Shown one piece after another: positions 56,332-63,739 of a stretch of 64,000 nucleotides of DNA. Both the position numbers and the translations under genes were made by a program. The stretch covers positions 1 to 64,000 of the forward strand of contig CAXXJQ010000006.1 in the NCBI GenBank assembly GCA_963665045.2. The letters run 5' to 3'. The stretch comes from JAFGRU01 sp016934985 (GTDB lineage Bacteria; Desulfobacterota; Desulfuromonadia; Desulfuromonadales; JAAYDE01). Under the pieces are notes generated by a model. It saw only the letters and a program-made list of their open reading frames with translations. It was not told where the DNA came from and did not search any database. Each line of letters starts with the position of its first letter. The first letter of the stretch is position 1.

Positions 56332-56344
56332 AGGAAAATTTCCT
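56332..56344. promoter_or_regulatory. Operator-like palindrome before the leftward XRE gene
   Basis: AGGAAA-A-TTTCCT, a perfect dyad with one central base. The same half-site (AGGAAA) recurs at three other places in the divergent region. Confidence 0.65.
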
Positions 56345-56425
56345 TTTTACAAACAAGTTTCTATAAACGAAACAAAAGGGGAGGAATGCCCCTAAAAAAG
56401 GGATTTTAATAAGATAATGCCAAGC

Positions 56426-56439
56426 AAAAGTTTCCTTTT
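56426..56439. promoter_or_regulatory. Operator-like site with the shared half-site
   Basis: AAAAGTTTCCTTTT contains the GTTTCCTTT motif, the complement of AAAGGAAAC found at two further sites. It directly precedes a TATAAT (56439-56444). Confidence 0.55.
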
Positions 56440-56452
56440 ATAATATTTTTAT

Positions 56453-56481
56453 TTGACAAACCCGCAAAAGGAAACTATTCT
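56453..56481 (+). promoter_or_regulatory. Sigma-70-type promoter with an operator in its spacer
   Basis: TTGACA (56453-56458), 17 bases, then TATTCT (56476-56481). The spacer contains AAAAGGAAAC (56466-56475), one of the shared operator-like sites, so regulator binding would block polymerase. It drives the rightward regulator and early genes. Confidence 0.75.
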
Positions 56482-56519
56482 TCATCCAAAAGTATCAAGA
56501 AAGGAAACTTTTGGATGAA
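56481..56519 (+). promoter_or_regulatory. 13-bp dyad over the ribosome site and start codon
   Basis: TTCATCCAAAAGT (56481-56493) is the exact reverse complement of ACTTTTGGATGAA (56507-56519). The loop holds AAGGA, the likely ribosome site, and the ATG at 56515 is in the right arm. From the promoter at 56453, transcription should begin near 56488, inside the left arm, so a DNA operator is likelier than an RNA hairpin. A message started further upstream could fold and hide the start codon. Confidence 0.6.
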
Positions 56520-57078
56520 TTTGGGTTGTTTCATACAAAAAGCAAGAAAAAGAAGGCATTTTACAGGCGAAGCTCTAGGCGAGAAAACAGGTTTGTCAAA
56601 AAGCACAATTTCAAAAATTGAAACCGGCAACCTGGAGGCAACACCTGAACAAGTCCTCCGCATCGCCGACGCCTTAGAAGACGACTCCATCCTCTTCGCC
56701 TACCTCGAAAACAACCCCGTTTACAAAGCCGTCATCCCCCGCGTTTTCCCCGAACTGAACAACATCCGCCCGGATCCGGCGGCCATGTTCGCCAAGATCA
56801 TCAACGAAGCCGAGGAGGCTGTCGACGCCGCCAAGAAGCTGGCCGAGGTTTTTTTGCGGGTGGACTACCAGGACACCCCCGGTTTCGGGCAGAAATTCGT
56901 GGAAGGGATGGAGCAACTACTCGACGTGAAGAGGGCCGTCGAGGAACTGGAGCACCGGCTGGTGTTGTCCCAGGTGGTTTCGAGAGGCGAGCTTTCGGAG
57001 ATCTATGAGGTGCAGCAGAGAAAATGCGAACGCAACGGCCACCACAAACCAAAAAAAGAAGACGAGGAGGCAGCGTGA
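56515..57078 (+). CDS. XRE-family regulator, first gene of the rightward operon
   Basis: A 187-residue protein with an N-terminal helix-turn-helix (FTGEALGEKTGLSKSTISKIETGN) and a helical C-terminal region (~75-165). The ATG at 56515 lies in a dyad with AAGGA in the loop. It faces the leftward regulator, so the two probably form a Cro/CI-like switch. The downstream gene begins with a GTGA overlap. Confidence 0.85.
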   Translation: MNLGCFIQKARKRRHFTGEALGEKTGLSKSTISKIETGNLEATPEQVLRIADALEDDSILFAYLENNPVYKAVIPRVFPELNNIRPDPAAMFAKIINEAEEAVDAAKKLAEVFLRVDYQDTPGFGQKFVEGMEQLLDVKRAVEELEHRLVLSQVVSRGELSEIYEVQQRKCERNGHHKPKKEDEEAA

Positions 57079-57290
57079 AGGTCATGCCGAGGCGGAGATT
57101 AGCCAGGCAACGCGGCAGGCGGAGAGAGCAGAGAAGAAAGGAATCAGCCGCCAGCCATGCAGAGCTTGACGAAATGATTGCCAGGGTCAGGGCCGCGAAA
57201 GCCCACCATCAATTACTCCTCGAAACCATGAGGGCTTATCCGGGGGGAGGTCCGGATCGCGGTCCAGGCACCCCAGGAACATATCAATGA
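57075..57290 (+). CDS. Small basic protein, possible
   Basis: A 71-residue frame starting with GTG that overlaps the regulator stop (GTGA). The N-terminal 30 residues are Arg-rich (PRRRLARQRGRRREQRRK), followed by a short helical region. The end overlaps the antisense gene at 57187-57537. Coupled start supports translation, but composition could simply reflect DNA content. Confidence 0.45.
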   Translation: MKVMPRRRLARQRGRRREQRRKESAASHAELDEMIARVRAAKAHHQLLLETMRAYPGGGPDRGPGTPGTYQ

Positions 57291-57537
57291 CGTCGGAATA
57301 ATAAGGCTCGGTTGATTTGAAGACGGGAACCAGTTCTTTAAGTCGGGTGGCGAGTTGGTTATTAAGGCCCGGCGAATTTTTGGAGACTGTTTGAGCCAAC
57401 GAAACCTGAAAAGCCATGACCGCCCTGAGCTGCCCTTGCTGTTGGTGAGCGAAATCGAAAGTGCCTTTGGAAAACGTTTCCAACTTGGCAACTGTCTCGC
57501 GCAGCTTGTCAAATTCTTTTTTAATTTCATCGTCCAT
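57187..57537 (-). CDS. Unknown helical protein encoded against the early operon
   Basis: A 116-residue protein. AAGGAG lies eight bases before the ATG, a good ribosome site. The first ~75 residues are helical (DDEIKKEFDKLRETVAKLE and FDFAHQQQGQLRAVMAFQ), and the end is Pro/Asp-rich. It lies on the opposite strand between rightward small genes and its 3' end overlaps the small basic frame. No family recognised. Confidence 0.6.
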   Translation of the reverse strand: MDDEIKKEFDKLRETVAKLETFSKGTFDFAHQQQGQLRAVMAFQVSLAQTVSKNSPGLNNQLATRLKELVPVFKSTEPYYSDVIDMFLGCLDRDPDLPPDKPSWFRGVIDGGLSRP

Positions 57538-57623
57538 TTTCCCGTCTCCTTTTTGGTTTTGGTTTGTGTCGCAGCAACATCATGCCAGAGAGGGGGCGGG
57601 GAAACCACAATAAAGGCAACAGC

Positions 57624-57836
57624 GTGACCGAGTTTGAACTTCAACTCTTGAAAGAACTGCAAACCCTCAAGGAGCAGCAGGACTACATGGCCCAGCGCCT
57701 TGATGAGTTGACAAAGCATATGGCGGGTTCCGGATCCGCGGCTGGGTCGGGAGATTTCGCCGTGAAGCTGAACGATCTCAAGAGGCGGGCCTTGCAGTCC
57801 CGGGCGAGGGGCAAGAGGACCAAGGAGGAATCATGA
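57624..57836 (+). CDS. Small coiled-coil protein of unknown function
   Basis: A 70-residue protein beginning with GTG. AAAGG lies seven bases before. Residues ~1-30 form a coiled coil (FELQLLKELQTLKEQQDYMAQRL), then a Gly/Ser linker and a basic tail. The next gene begins in an ATGA overlap, which supports it as a real member of the operon. Confidence 0.6.
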   Translation: MTEFELQLLKELQTLKEQQDYMAQRLDELTKHMAGSGSAAGSGDFAVKLNDLKRRALQSRARGKRTKEES

Positions 57837-57958
57837 CCTTGAAGGAAATCGTCAGGAAAAACCGCAAGCGCCGCTCGTGGCTGATCTGGGCCAACATGGA
57901 AAGATTCAACCGCCTCGCCGAACGGGTCGGCGAGGGAATAACGCCCGGCAGGGCATAA
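57833..57958 (+). CDS. 41-residue basic small protein
   Basis: ATG overlaps the previous stop (ATGA) and AAGGAGG lies three to four bases before. The peptide MTLKEIVRKNRKRRSWLIWA and its remainder are basic and amphipathic. No family recognised. A strong terminator follows 21 bases later. Confidence 0.55.
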   Translation: MTLKEIVRKNRKRRSWLIWANMERFNRLAERVGEGITPGRA

Positions 57959-57978
57959 CCCCAGCCTCCTTGTCACTG

Positions 57979-58016
57979 GCCCCGGAGGTTTGAATCGGGC
58001 CTCCGGGGCACTTTTT
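57979..58016 (+). terminator. Strong terminator inside the early operon
   Basis: A 10-bp GC-rich stem (57979-57988 with 58000-58009) with an 11-base loop, followed by five T at 58012-58016. It lies between two same-strand genes, so read-through must be controlled or a new promoter must start downstream. Confidence 0.85.
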
Positions 58017-58027
58017 AGGAGAAACCC

Positions 58028-58222
58028 ATGATCGTCAAAGAAAACACTTACCGCTCGAAGCGGATCACCCTGCACCGGGCCAAACTGCGGAACGGCGATT
58101 TTCACGATGTTTATGTCTATGACCTGATCACCGGGTCGGCCATGCGATTCAGCTGCCCTTCAAGGGAACGGGCCGAAGAAGTCTATGACCGGCTTTCCGA
58201 GGCCGCTGAAAACTCGCAATAG
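58028..58222 (+). CDS. Small protein of unknown function
   Basis: A 64-residue protein with AGGAG before the ATG. A mixed strand/helix pattern (MIVKENTYRSKRITLHRAKL then RERAEEVYDRLSEAA). No family recognised; typical small early protein. Confidence 0.65.
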   Translation: MIVKENTYRSKRITLHRAKLRNGDFHDVYVYDLITGSAMRFSCPSRERAEEVYDRLSEAAENSQ

Positions 58223-58230
58223 GAGCCCCG

Positions 58231-58293
58231 ATGGCGTTGTTCATCGTCATAATAATTCTGGTGGTCGTCATTTACGCCATGGCCACGGCATGA
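58231..58293 (+). CDS. 20-residue single-helix membrane microprotein
   Basis: ATG with AGGAG five bases upstream, encoding a peptide that is almost entirely hydrophobic (ALFIVIIILVVVIYAMATA). It ends in an ATGA overlap with the zinc-ribbon gene. Overlap and ribosome site support translation; a membrane peptide or coupling leader are both possible. Confidence 0.5.
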   Translation: MALFIVIIILVVVIYAMATA

Positions 58294-58478
58294 GATGCCC
58301 GTTTTGCAGCGGCAAGGGTTTCGGCCCCGATGTCTTCTGGGACGAGAACGGCCACCTGGTGAAGCGGTTTTTCTGCCCGTTGTGCGGGAAATCGGTTTTC
58401 CAGGGCAGCGCCCGGTTCAGCGAGTTCAAAGCGCAAATACTGAAGGAACATCAGAATAAAACCAATTTGCGGGGCTAG
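58290..58478 (+). CDS. Small zinc-ribbon protein
   Basis: A 62-residue protein with CPFC at residues 3-6 and CPLC about 25 residues later, together a four-Cys zinc ribbon. The start overlaps the microprotein stop (ATGA). It may bind nucleic acid or a protein partner. The family is not recognised. Confidence 0.65.
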   Translation: MRCPFCSGKGFGPDVFWDENGHLVKRFFCPLCGKSVFQGSARFSEFKAQILKEHQNKTNLRG

Positions 58479-58518
58479 GGTCGCTCCCGAAAGCCGGCTC
58501 CCTCACCGGCTGCCCCGC
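58469..58518 (+). other. Nested inverted repeats before the recombinase gene
   Basis: GCGGGGC (58469-58475) pairs with GCCCCGC (58512-58518), and inside it AGCCGG (58492-58497) pairs with CCGGCT (58506-58511). A structured RNA or a recombinase binding site are both possible; no T run follows. Confidence 0.5.
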
Positions 58519-58550
58519 AAACCCCTTGAGGCGCATGAAAGAGAGGACCC

Positions 58551-59162
58551 ATGCAATCCATTCAAACCCGGGCCGGAGAAAACTATCTGACCGAAGCTGA
58601 CGAAAAAACCTTGTTCAATCACCTGAAACGCCTGAAAGACAAGCAGGCCGAGCGGGACTATGCCCTTCTCAAGACCTGCCGCCTGCTGGGACTGCGGAGA
58701 AGCGAAGCCATCGCCCTGGACGTGTCGGACATTTTCGGCAAAAAAGTGCTCGAGATAGACGGACGCATTGCCGCGAAAGGAGCCCTGGGGAGCTTGAGCA
58801 TTCCGGTTGAGCTGCAGGAGATTTTGCAGGGCTTTTTGCGGCTCAAGCGCCAGTGGGGCGAGGATCTGTCCGACGGTGCGCCGCTTTTCATGTCAAAAAA
58901 GGGGAACCGTCTGGCCCTGCGCACGTTTAACGACTTGGTGGACAAGTGGTGCGCTGCCGCCGGGATCCCAAGGATCACGCCTCACGGCCTGCGCCACACC
59001 AAGGGCCGCCGGATCATGGATGACGTGCGCCACCTCACCGAGGAGGAGCGCGACAAAAAGTTGCTTCTGGCCAATCGCCAGCTGCGCCACAAGAGCATTA
59101 CGGCGACGCTCATCTACACGGCCCCGACCAAGGAGGAAATGGCCAAGGTGGGGGCGCTTTAA
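58551..59162 (+). CDS. Minimal tyrosine recombinase
   Basis: A 203-residue protein that is almost only the catalytic domain of a tyrosine recombinase. Residues seen: R49 (GLRRSE), K76 (AAKGALGS), H145-R148 (HGLRH), H180 (LRHKS) and nucleophile Y189 (LIYTAPT). The core-binding N-terminal domain is absent or reduced to about 15 residues. It lies in the replication operon, not by the attachment site, so it may resolve multimers or act on a site in the origin region. Confidence 0.85.
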   Translation: MQSIQTRAGENYLTEADEKTLFNHLKRLKDKQAERDYALLKTCRLLGLRRSEAIALDVSDIFGKKVLEIDGRIAAKGALGSLSIPVELQEILQGFLRLKRQWGEDLSDGAPLFMSKKGNRLALRTFNDLVDKWCAAAGIPRITPHGLRHTKGRRIMDDVRHLTEEERDKKLLLANRQLRHKSITATLIYTAPTKEEMAKVGAL

Positions 59163-59166
59163 ACAA

Positions 59167-59175
59167 GGGGGGGGG
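59167..59175 (+). repeat. G9 homopolymer in the ribosome-site position
   Basis: Nine G in a row, three bases before the TTG start at 59179. Slippage in such tracts is a known source of phase variation; here it would change ribosome-site spacing. Confidence 0.8.
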
Positions 59176-59178
59176 ATT

Positions 59179-59751
59179 TTGGAAAAGCACTTCAATGCCG
59201 GCAACGTTTTCGGCCGGGTGGTGGACGAGATCAAGCGCGAAACGTCGAGGGGCGGTGGAGAATACATCTCTTTCACGGTCAATGTCTCGGGCCGGCGGTG
59301 CGGATCGGCGAGGGCCTACTGCCGCATGTGGAAGCCGGAGCGTTTCGAGCCGTTTCTGGCCTGCCTGAAAAAGGACCCGGAAGCGGTTTTCTGGTTCCGG
59401 GGCTTTTTCGGCCAGTACTGGACCGAGCGCAACGAGGTGATGAGCAATTTCACCTTTTACCGGTGGGAACCACGCGACAGCGAGCCGCGGGCGGCTTTTA
59501 TCCTCAAGGGCCGGGTGGACCAGGCCCAGGAAGTGAAAAGCGGCCAGAGAATCCTGCTCAAGGTGGAGCGTGACGGGCAGCAGGAAGAGGAATTCGAGCT
59601 GTGGAGCCAGGCGGAGAAATTTCTCGACGAACCCGGGCCGGGGGATCTGATAGAGACCAAGGGGTATCTGCGCCAGGAAACTCCGGAGGATGATTTCGGG
59701 GGCAGCAGCGGGCCGGTGCGGGCTTACATCGAACAATTGCGAATCCTATGA
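59179..59751 (+). CDS. Possible OB-fold/ssDNA-binding-like protein
   Basis: A 190-residue protein that starts with a TTG at 59179, the only initiation codon near a purine-rich tract. The C-terminal half has alternating strands (RAAFILKGRVDQAQEV, GQRILLKVERDG, GDLIETKGYL) like an OB fold. The N-terminal half (NAGNVFGRVVDEIKRETS and ARAYCRMWKPER) is unassigned. A G9 run (59167-59175) precedes the start. The position before the primase gene fits DNA replication, but the fold is inferred. Confidence 0.55.
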   Translation: MEKHFNAGNVFGRVVDEIKRETSRGGGEYISFTVNVSGRRCGSARAYCRMWKPERFEPFLACLKKDPEAVFWFRGFFGQYWTERNEVMSNFTFYRWEPRDSEPRAAFILKGRVDQAQEVKSGQRILLKVERDGQQEEEFELWSQAEKFLDEPGPGDLIETKGYLRQETPEDDFGGSSGPVRAYIEQLRIL

Positions 59752-60047
59752 GCTATGAAGACTGCGAAAAGTTTTACCTGGAAAAGCAGAAACAGGCTGC
59801 CAAGGTTTTTTTTGAGCGCTATGTCGATCTTCACACGGCTGATCCGCCGCCGGCGGTATGGGCATCGGAAAATCAGCCGGAACTTTACAAAAAAATGACG
59901 GCCGCCCGGCAGGAAGCGAATTCTCTCTGGGTCAACGGGGTTTTCGATGATGAGTTCAAGCAGCTGGTGCTGGACCATCTCAGGGCTTTTCTGGAGATCT
60001 GCCGCGCTTATGCCGAAAGCATCCGGCGGGAGAAATCGACCGCATGA
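59748..60047 (+). CDS. Small helical protein before the primase-helicase
   Basis: A 99-residue helical protein whose ATG overlaps the previous stop by four bases and whose stop overlaps the primase-helicase start by four bases (ATGA). This double overlap suggests a partner at fixed ratio. No family recognised; YEDCEKFYLEKQKQ-type N-terminus. Confidence 0.7.
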   Translation: MSYEDCEKFYLEKQKQAAKVFFERYVDLHTADPPPAVWASENQPELYKKMTAARQEANSLWVNGVFDDEFKQLVLDHLRAFLEICRAYAESIRREKSTA

Positions 60048-63000
60048 GCGATTTCGAGCGCGTCAAGTCGGCATTGAACCTCCAGGAAGTGATCACGGTC
60101 CAGACTGGGCTGAAGATGGGGAAAACCCATCTTGAGGAGTGCCCTTTTTGCGGTGGCCATGATTGTTTTTCCATCCCCACTGCCGACAAGCTGAAGGGCA
60201 TGTGGAAATGCCACCAGTGCGACCGGAGCGGCGACGTTTTCACCTTTTTGGAGGAGTTCCACAGCCTGGACAAGGCCGGGGCACTGAAGATGGCCGCCGG
60301 GATCGCCGGGATCAACCTGGAAGAGAGGAAAAAGCGCGGCCCGCGCCTGACGGTGGTGGACAGGATCCGTCTGGCGGCCGCCGAATACTATCACGCCCAC
60401 ATGCTGGGAAACGGCGGCCGGGAGTACCTGATCGAGCGGCGCGGGCATTCCGAGGAGACCCTGCGGCGCGAAAAGGTCGGCATGTCCGACGGGCACCTGG
60501 TGGACCACCTTCTGGGCGCCGGATTCGAGGAAAAGGATATCCTTGAAAGCGGGCTGGCCAAGCGCAAGGAGGTCGGTGAAACAGAGCGGGTGCTGGATTT
60601 CTTCGGCAGTGGCCTGGTTGTTTTTCCGCATTTTTCAGGCGGCCGAATTCTTCATTTTACCCAGAAGGATCCCCGGGACGTTCCGGCTGAGAAGAAGCTC
60701 AAATTCCAGCTTCCCAACGATAAGAGGGACAAGCGCTGGCTGTTTTACGGTCAGGACGTGCTCGACAAGTATGATGAGATCATCCTTGTCGAGGGTGAGA
60801 ACGATCGCCTGCAGGTTCTGAATGCCGGCATCGGCTATGTGATGGCCATGATCGGCCAGATTTCGGAGGAGCAGATCAAGGCCCTGGCGAGCCGGGCCCG
60901 GGGGAAGAAGCTCTACCTGTGGACGGATAACGACCAGGCCGGGGTGAAATATATCCGCAAGATCTGCCGGGGGCTGAAGGACATCCATGTCCGGGTGATG
61001 ATGTACGGCAAGCCGGAGGACGATCCGGACAGTTATCTGAAAGCGTATGACGGCGATCGCCGGCGCGAGGTGCGCAGGCTGCAGATGGAGGCCCTGGACT
61101 ATATCGCCTGGGAGATATCACAAGCGGCGGCGCTGAAGGGACTGGATATCCGTCTTGAGAGCCTGCGCAAGCCGGGCGGCGACGGGAACATGAACATCTT
61201 CCGGATGATCGGCATGCAGCCGGCCATTCAGCAGGATGTTTACAGGGAAAAGCTTGGGGCTCTGGGCTTCAGCGAAAAGGCGATCAGTCAGCAGCTCGAT
61301 TTTTCGCAGGATCTGTATGTGGAGATTTGCCGCTATTTCGAGATGCTGGACAACCCGAAGGACGCGGACCCGATCGTCCTGGGGGAGCTGATCTACAGGT
61401 TTTTCAGCCACCACGGCCGGTTTTATTTCGACCGGGAGAACCAGGTTTATCTGATCTATCAGAATAATACTTATGGGGTGGACAACAACACGGCGTTCAA
61501 TGCGCTGATGCTGAAGACCACCCGCATGATCTACAGCAAGGCTCCTGGATCGATGGTGTGGGACGCCCTGAAGCATACGGCGTACCTGAACGGCCGGAGG
61601 ATAGACCGCTGCCAGTGGATCCACACGGATCAGGCCGGGGAAACGGTCTATCTGAACCTGAACAGCGCCAACAACGTGATCCTGAAGGTGAGCCCGCACC
61701 GGATCGAGGAGATCCAGAACGGTATGAATGACGATCATATCCTACTGGCGTCTTCCAATAAGATTCACCCGTTTAATTTTCTTCCGGATGCGGACATCCA
61801 GGAAGGAATGGATCTGCTGCGGGACCTGGTTCTGGATAACCTGGTCTGCGAGAAAAAGCAGCGGTGGCTGATTTTGTGCTGGATGATGTCCGGGTTTGTT
61901 CCGGATTTTGCCCCGTACCAGGCGTTGATGAAGTTTTCGGGGTATGCGAGCTCGGGGAAAAGCACGGGGGCGAAGCTGTTGACGACGATGATGTACGGCA
62001 ACGATCAGCTGAGCGACCCGACCGGAGCGGCGGCGTTTTCGGAGGCGGCCCAGAACCCGGTTTTGGTGATCGACAACCTGGAGAACCGTGACCTGTCGAG
62101 GTCAATGCAGAAATTCCTGCTTTTGGCGGCCACCAGGGGCCAGAAAACGAAGCGCACGGCCGGGACGGACCAGGGGACGCTCGATGAGAGCCCGCGGTCT
62201 CTGGTGTGCATCACGGCGATCGAGCCGTTCACCCTGCCGGAGCTGATCAGCCGGACGTTCGATATCCAGTTCGACAGGCGGTTGTATGGATCGGACGAGT
62301 TTCATGAAAGTGAAGTCCTCGAGACGATCAAGCGCAAGCGGGATCTGATCATCTCGGCCATCCTGAAATTCATTCACAAGGAGATCCTTCCCAACCTGGA
62401 GCAGCGCAGGGAATTCATGACCATCCTGAACAAACAGTTCCGGGGGCATGCGAAGGACAGGACCAATGCCTACCTGGCGCTGCTGATGCTGATCCTGGAG
62501 AAGATGCTGAAGTACATTCCCTTTTACGGGGAGAACGATCTTCTTTATGGCCTGGAATCCGGCGACAAGGAGATATACACGGCCTGGATCGAGGAGCAGA
62601 ACCAGGCGGCGAAGGAAACGGAGCGGGGCAGCAACAACATCCTGCAGCTTCTGGACGGCCTGGTCCGGGAATATGTGAAGCTGCTGAAGGATAAGAATCT
62701 CATACCGGCTTATGAGACCGGCTACGAAGGTGAGGTTTTTATCCTTGAGCATCCGGAGTATGGGCTGAGGCTGATCAAGACCAAGCCGGAGAGTGTCTGT
62801 GAGTGTGGGCACGTCGGGGATTCCTGCGAGTGCGGAGGGGAGAAGTATATCCGTTCGGTGATCGAGTTCGTGGCCACGTCCGGGGAGATCGTGGACACCT
62901 TCGATCGCTACTGCAAGGCGACCGGCAAAAGGAACCCTTACGAATCGGCCAGTGTGTTCACGGCCAGGCTGCGCAACGACCGCAACCTGTTGGCCAAGTC

Positions 63001-63097
63001 CGGCTGGGATCTGGTTGCTACGGAGGGGAAAGAGCCGTATTTCAAAATAATTCGGGGTAACAGGTTCTGGAAGTTCAGGAATGTGATGGTGAGGTGA
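60044..63097 (+). CDS. Primase-helicase for element replication
   Basis: A 1017-residue protein. Residues 33-60 form a CHC2-type zinc finger (CPFC and CHQC), followed by a TOPRIM domain around 245-300 (IILVEGEND and LWTDNDQAG hold the acidic triad). The middle is an unassigned linker, and residues ~625-690 carry a P-loop ATPase with Walker A SGYASSGKSTGA and Walker B VLVIDNLEN, as in phage/plasmid helicases. Near 918 a second Cys cluster (CECGHVGDSCECGG) follows. It should prime and unwind at the element origin. The helicase subfamily is not settled. Confidence 0.85.
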   Translation: MSDFERVKSALNLQEVITVQTGLKMGKTHLEECPFCGGHDCFSIPTADKLKGMWKCHQCDRSGDVFTFLEEFHSLDKAGALKMAAGIAGINLEERKKRGPRLTVVDRIRLAAAEYYHAHMLGNGGREYLIERRGHSEETLRREKVGMSDGHLVDHLLGAGFEEKDILESGLAKRKEVGETERVLDFFGSGLVVFPHFSGGRILHFTQKDPRDVPAEKKLKFQLPNDKRDKRWLFYGQDVLDKYDEIILVEGENDRLQVLNAGIGYVMAMIGQISEEQIKALASRARGKKLYLWTDNDQAGVKYIRKICRGLKDIHVRVMMYGKPEDDPDSYLKAYDGDRRREVRRLQMEALDYIAWEISQAAALKGLDIRLESLRKPGGDGNMNIFRMIGMQPAIQQDVYREKLGALGFSEKAISQQLDFSQDLYVEICRYFEMLDNPKDADPIVLGELIYRFFSHHGRFYFDRENQVYLIYQNNTYGVDNNTAFNALMLKTTRMIYSKAPGSMVWDALKHTAYLNGRRIDRCQWIHTDQAGETVYLNLNSANNVILKVSPHRIEEIQNGMNDDHILLASSNKIHPFNFLPDADIQEGMDLLRDLVLDNLVCEKKQRWLILCWMMSGFVPDFAPYQALMKFSGYASSGKSTGAKLLTTMMYGNDQLSDPTGAAAFSEAAQNPVLVIDNLENRDLSRSMQKFLLLAATRGQKTKRTAGTDQGTLDESPRSLVCITAIEPFTLPELISRTFDIQFDRRLYGSDEFHESEVLETIKRKRDLIISAILKFIHKEILPNLEQRREFMTILNKQFRGHAKDRTNAYLALLMLILEKMLKYIPFYGENDLLYGLESGDKEIYTAWIEEQNQAAKETERGSNNILQLLDGLVREYVKLLKDKNLIPAYETGYEGEVFILEHPEYGLRLIKTKPESVCECGHVGDSCECGGEKYIRSVIEFVATSGEIVDTFDRYCKATGKRNPYESASVFTARLRNDRNLLAKSGWDLVATEGKEPYFKIIRGNRFWKFRNVMVR

Positions 63098-63101
63098 TCT
63101 G

Positions 63102-63416
63102 ATGGAAATATCGACGAGGGACTTTGTTTTTATTGAGAGATGCCTTTTCAACATCGCCCGTAATCCTGCCAGGCATGAAGGCATTTGTGTCGGTGAAACG
63201 AAAAAGAAGAAAAAGTATTTGGAATCGACTATAGCAGCACTCAATCATGCTGTTGCAGTTGAGGCCGCCGATTCAGGAGCTGAATATCGGGGAAGCAGGT
63301 GCCAACTGGCCGTCCTTTTCAGTTCTTATGGAGGAAAGCTCTATTGTTGTGGCTGGCGTAGGGAGATGGTGAAGGTCATTCGTGGCAATAGGACCTACAG
63401 GTTCATTCTGCCGTAG
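63102..63416 (+). CDS. Unknown small protein after the primase-helicase
   Basis: A 104-residue protein starting five bases after the primase stop. A Lys-rich patch (ETKKKKKYLES) and a central strand region (QLAVLFSSYGGKLYCCGWRR). It could bind the repeat region that follows, but no family is recognised. Confidence 0.6.
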   Translation: MEISTRDFVFIERCLFNIARNPARHEGICVGETKKKKKYLESTIAALNHAVAVEAADSGAEYRGSRCQLAVLFSSYGGKLYCCGWRREMVKVIRGNRTYRFILP

Positions 63417-63546
63417 TGGTGCAATTGGCCTGATGGTGGTGCATCTGCAGCGCTGATTGTCCCGATGGTGAGTAAAACAGGGAAAAATAGACCTGTTTGA
63501 AACCCTTATTTAAGCAAACGCGCGCGCGTGGGGCACATTTCTGAAA

Positions 63547-63568
63547 CAACTGCTCAACTGCACCATTT
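63547..63568. repeat. 22-bp inverted repeat, left arm
   Basis: Perfect reverse complement of 63718-63739. It contains the GGTGCAGTT motif of the iteron-like units in inverted form. Confidence 0.9.
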
Positions 63569-63600
63569 TTAAGTAACTAATTGTTTTCATTGGTTTTATG

Positions 63601-63653
63601 TGTGGTGCAGTTTGTGGTGCAAGTGTGGTGCAGTGTGGTGCAGTTGCGGTGCA
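63601..63653 (+). repeat. Iteron-like cluster, five TGYGGTGCA units
   Basis: TGTGGTGCA at 63601-63609, 63613-63621, 63624-63632 and 63634-63642, and TGCGGTGCA at 63645-63653. Spacing is 10-12 bases, about a helical turn. Single copies lie at 63417-63423 and 63435-63443, and an inverted one at 63675-63683. Confidence 0.85.
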
Positions 63654-63717
63654 GTTCAAGCCCGGTATTTTCAATTGCACCACCCATCCAGGCCAGTGTT
63701 TATGCGGGCTTGCTGGC

Positions 63718-63739
63718 AAATGGTGCAGTTGAGCAGTTG
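63718..63739. repeat. 22-bp inverted repeat, right arm
   Basis: The reverse complement of the left arm, 149 bases from it; the iteron-like cluster lies between them. Confidence 0.9.

Noticed and set aside
56381..56393. GGGGAGGAATGCCCC hairpin in the XRE intergenic region as a terminator
   Set aside because: The stem is only 4-5 bp and no T run follows in the sense that would matter.
58807..59178. N-terminal extension of the OB-like gene through the recombinase
   Set aside because: The frame is open but overlaps the recombinase entirely and encodes Arg/Ser/Ala-rich shadow sequence; the start at 59179 is better.
62102..63244. Leftward frame of 380 codons opposite the primase-helicase
   Set aside because: Its sequence mirrors the helicase codons and has no family pattern or ribosome site.
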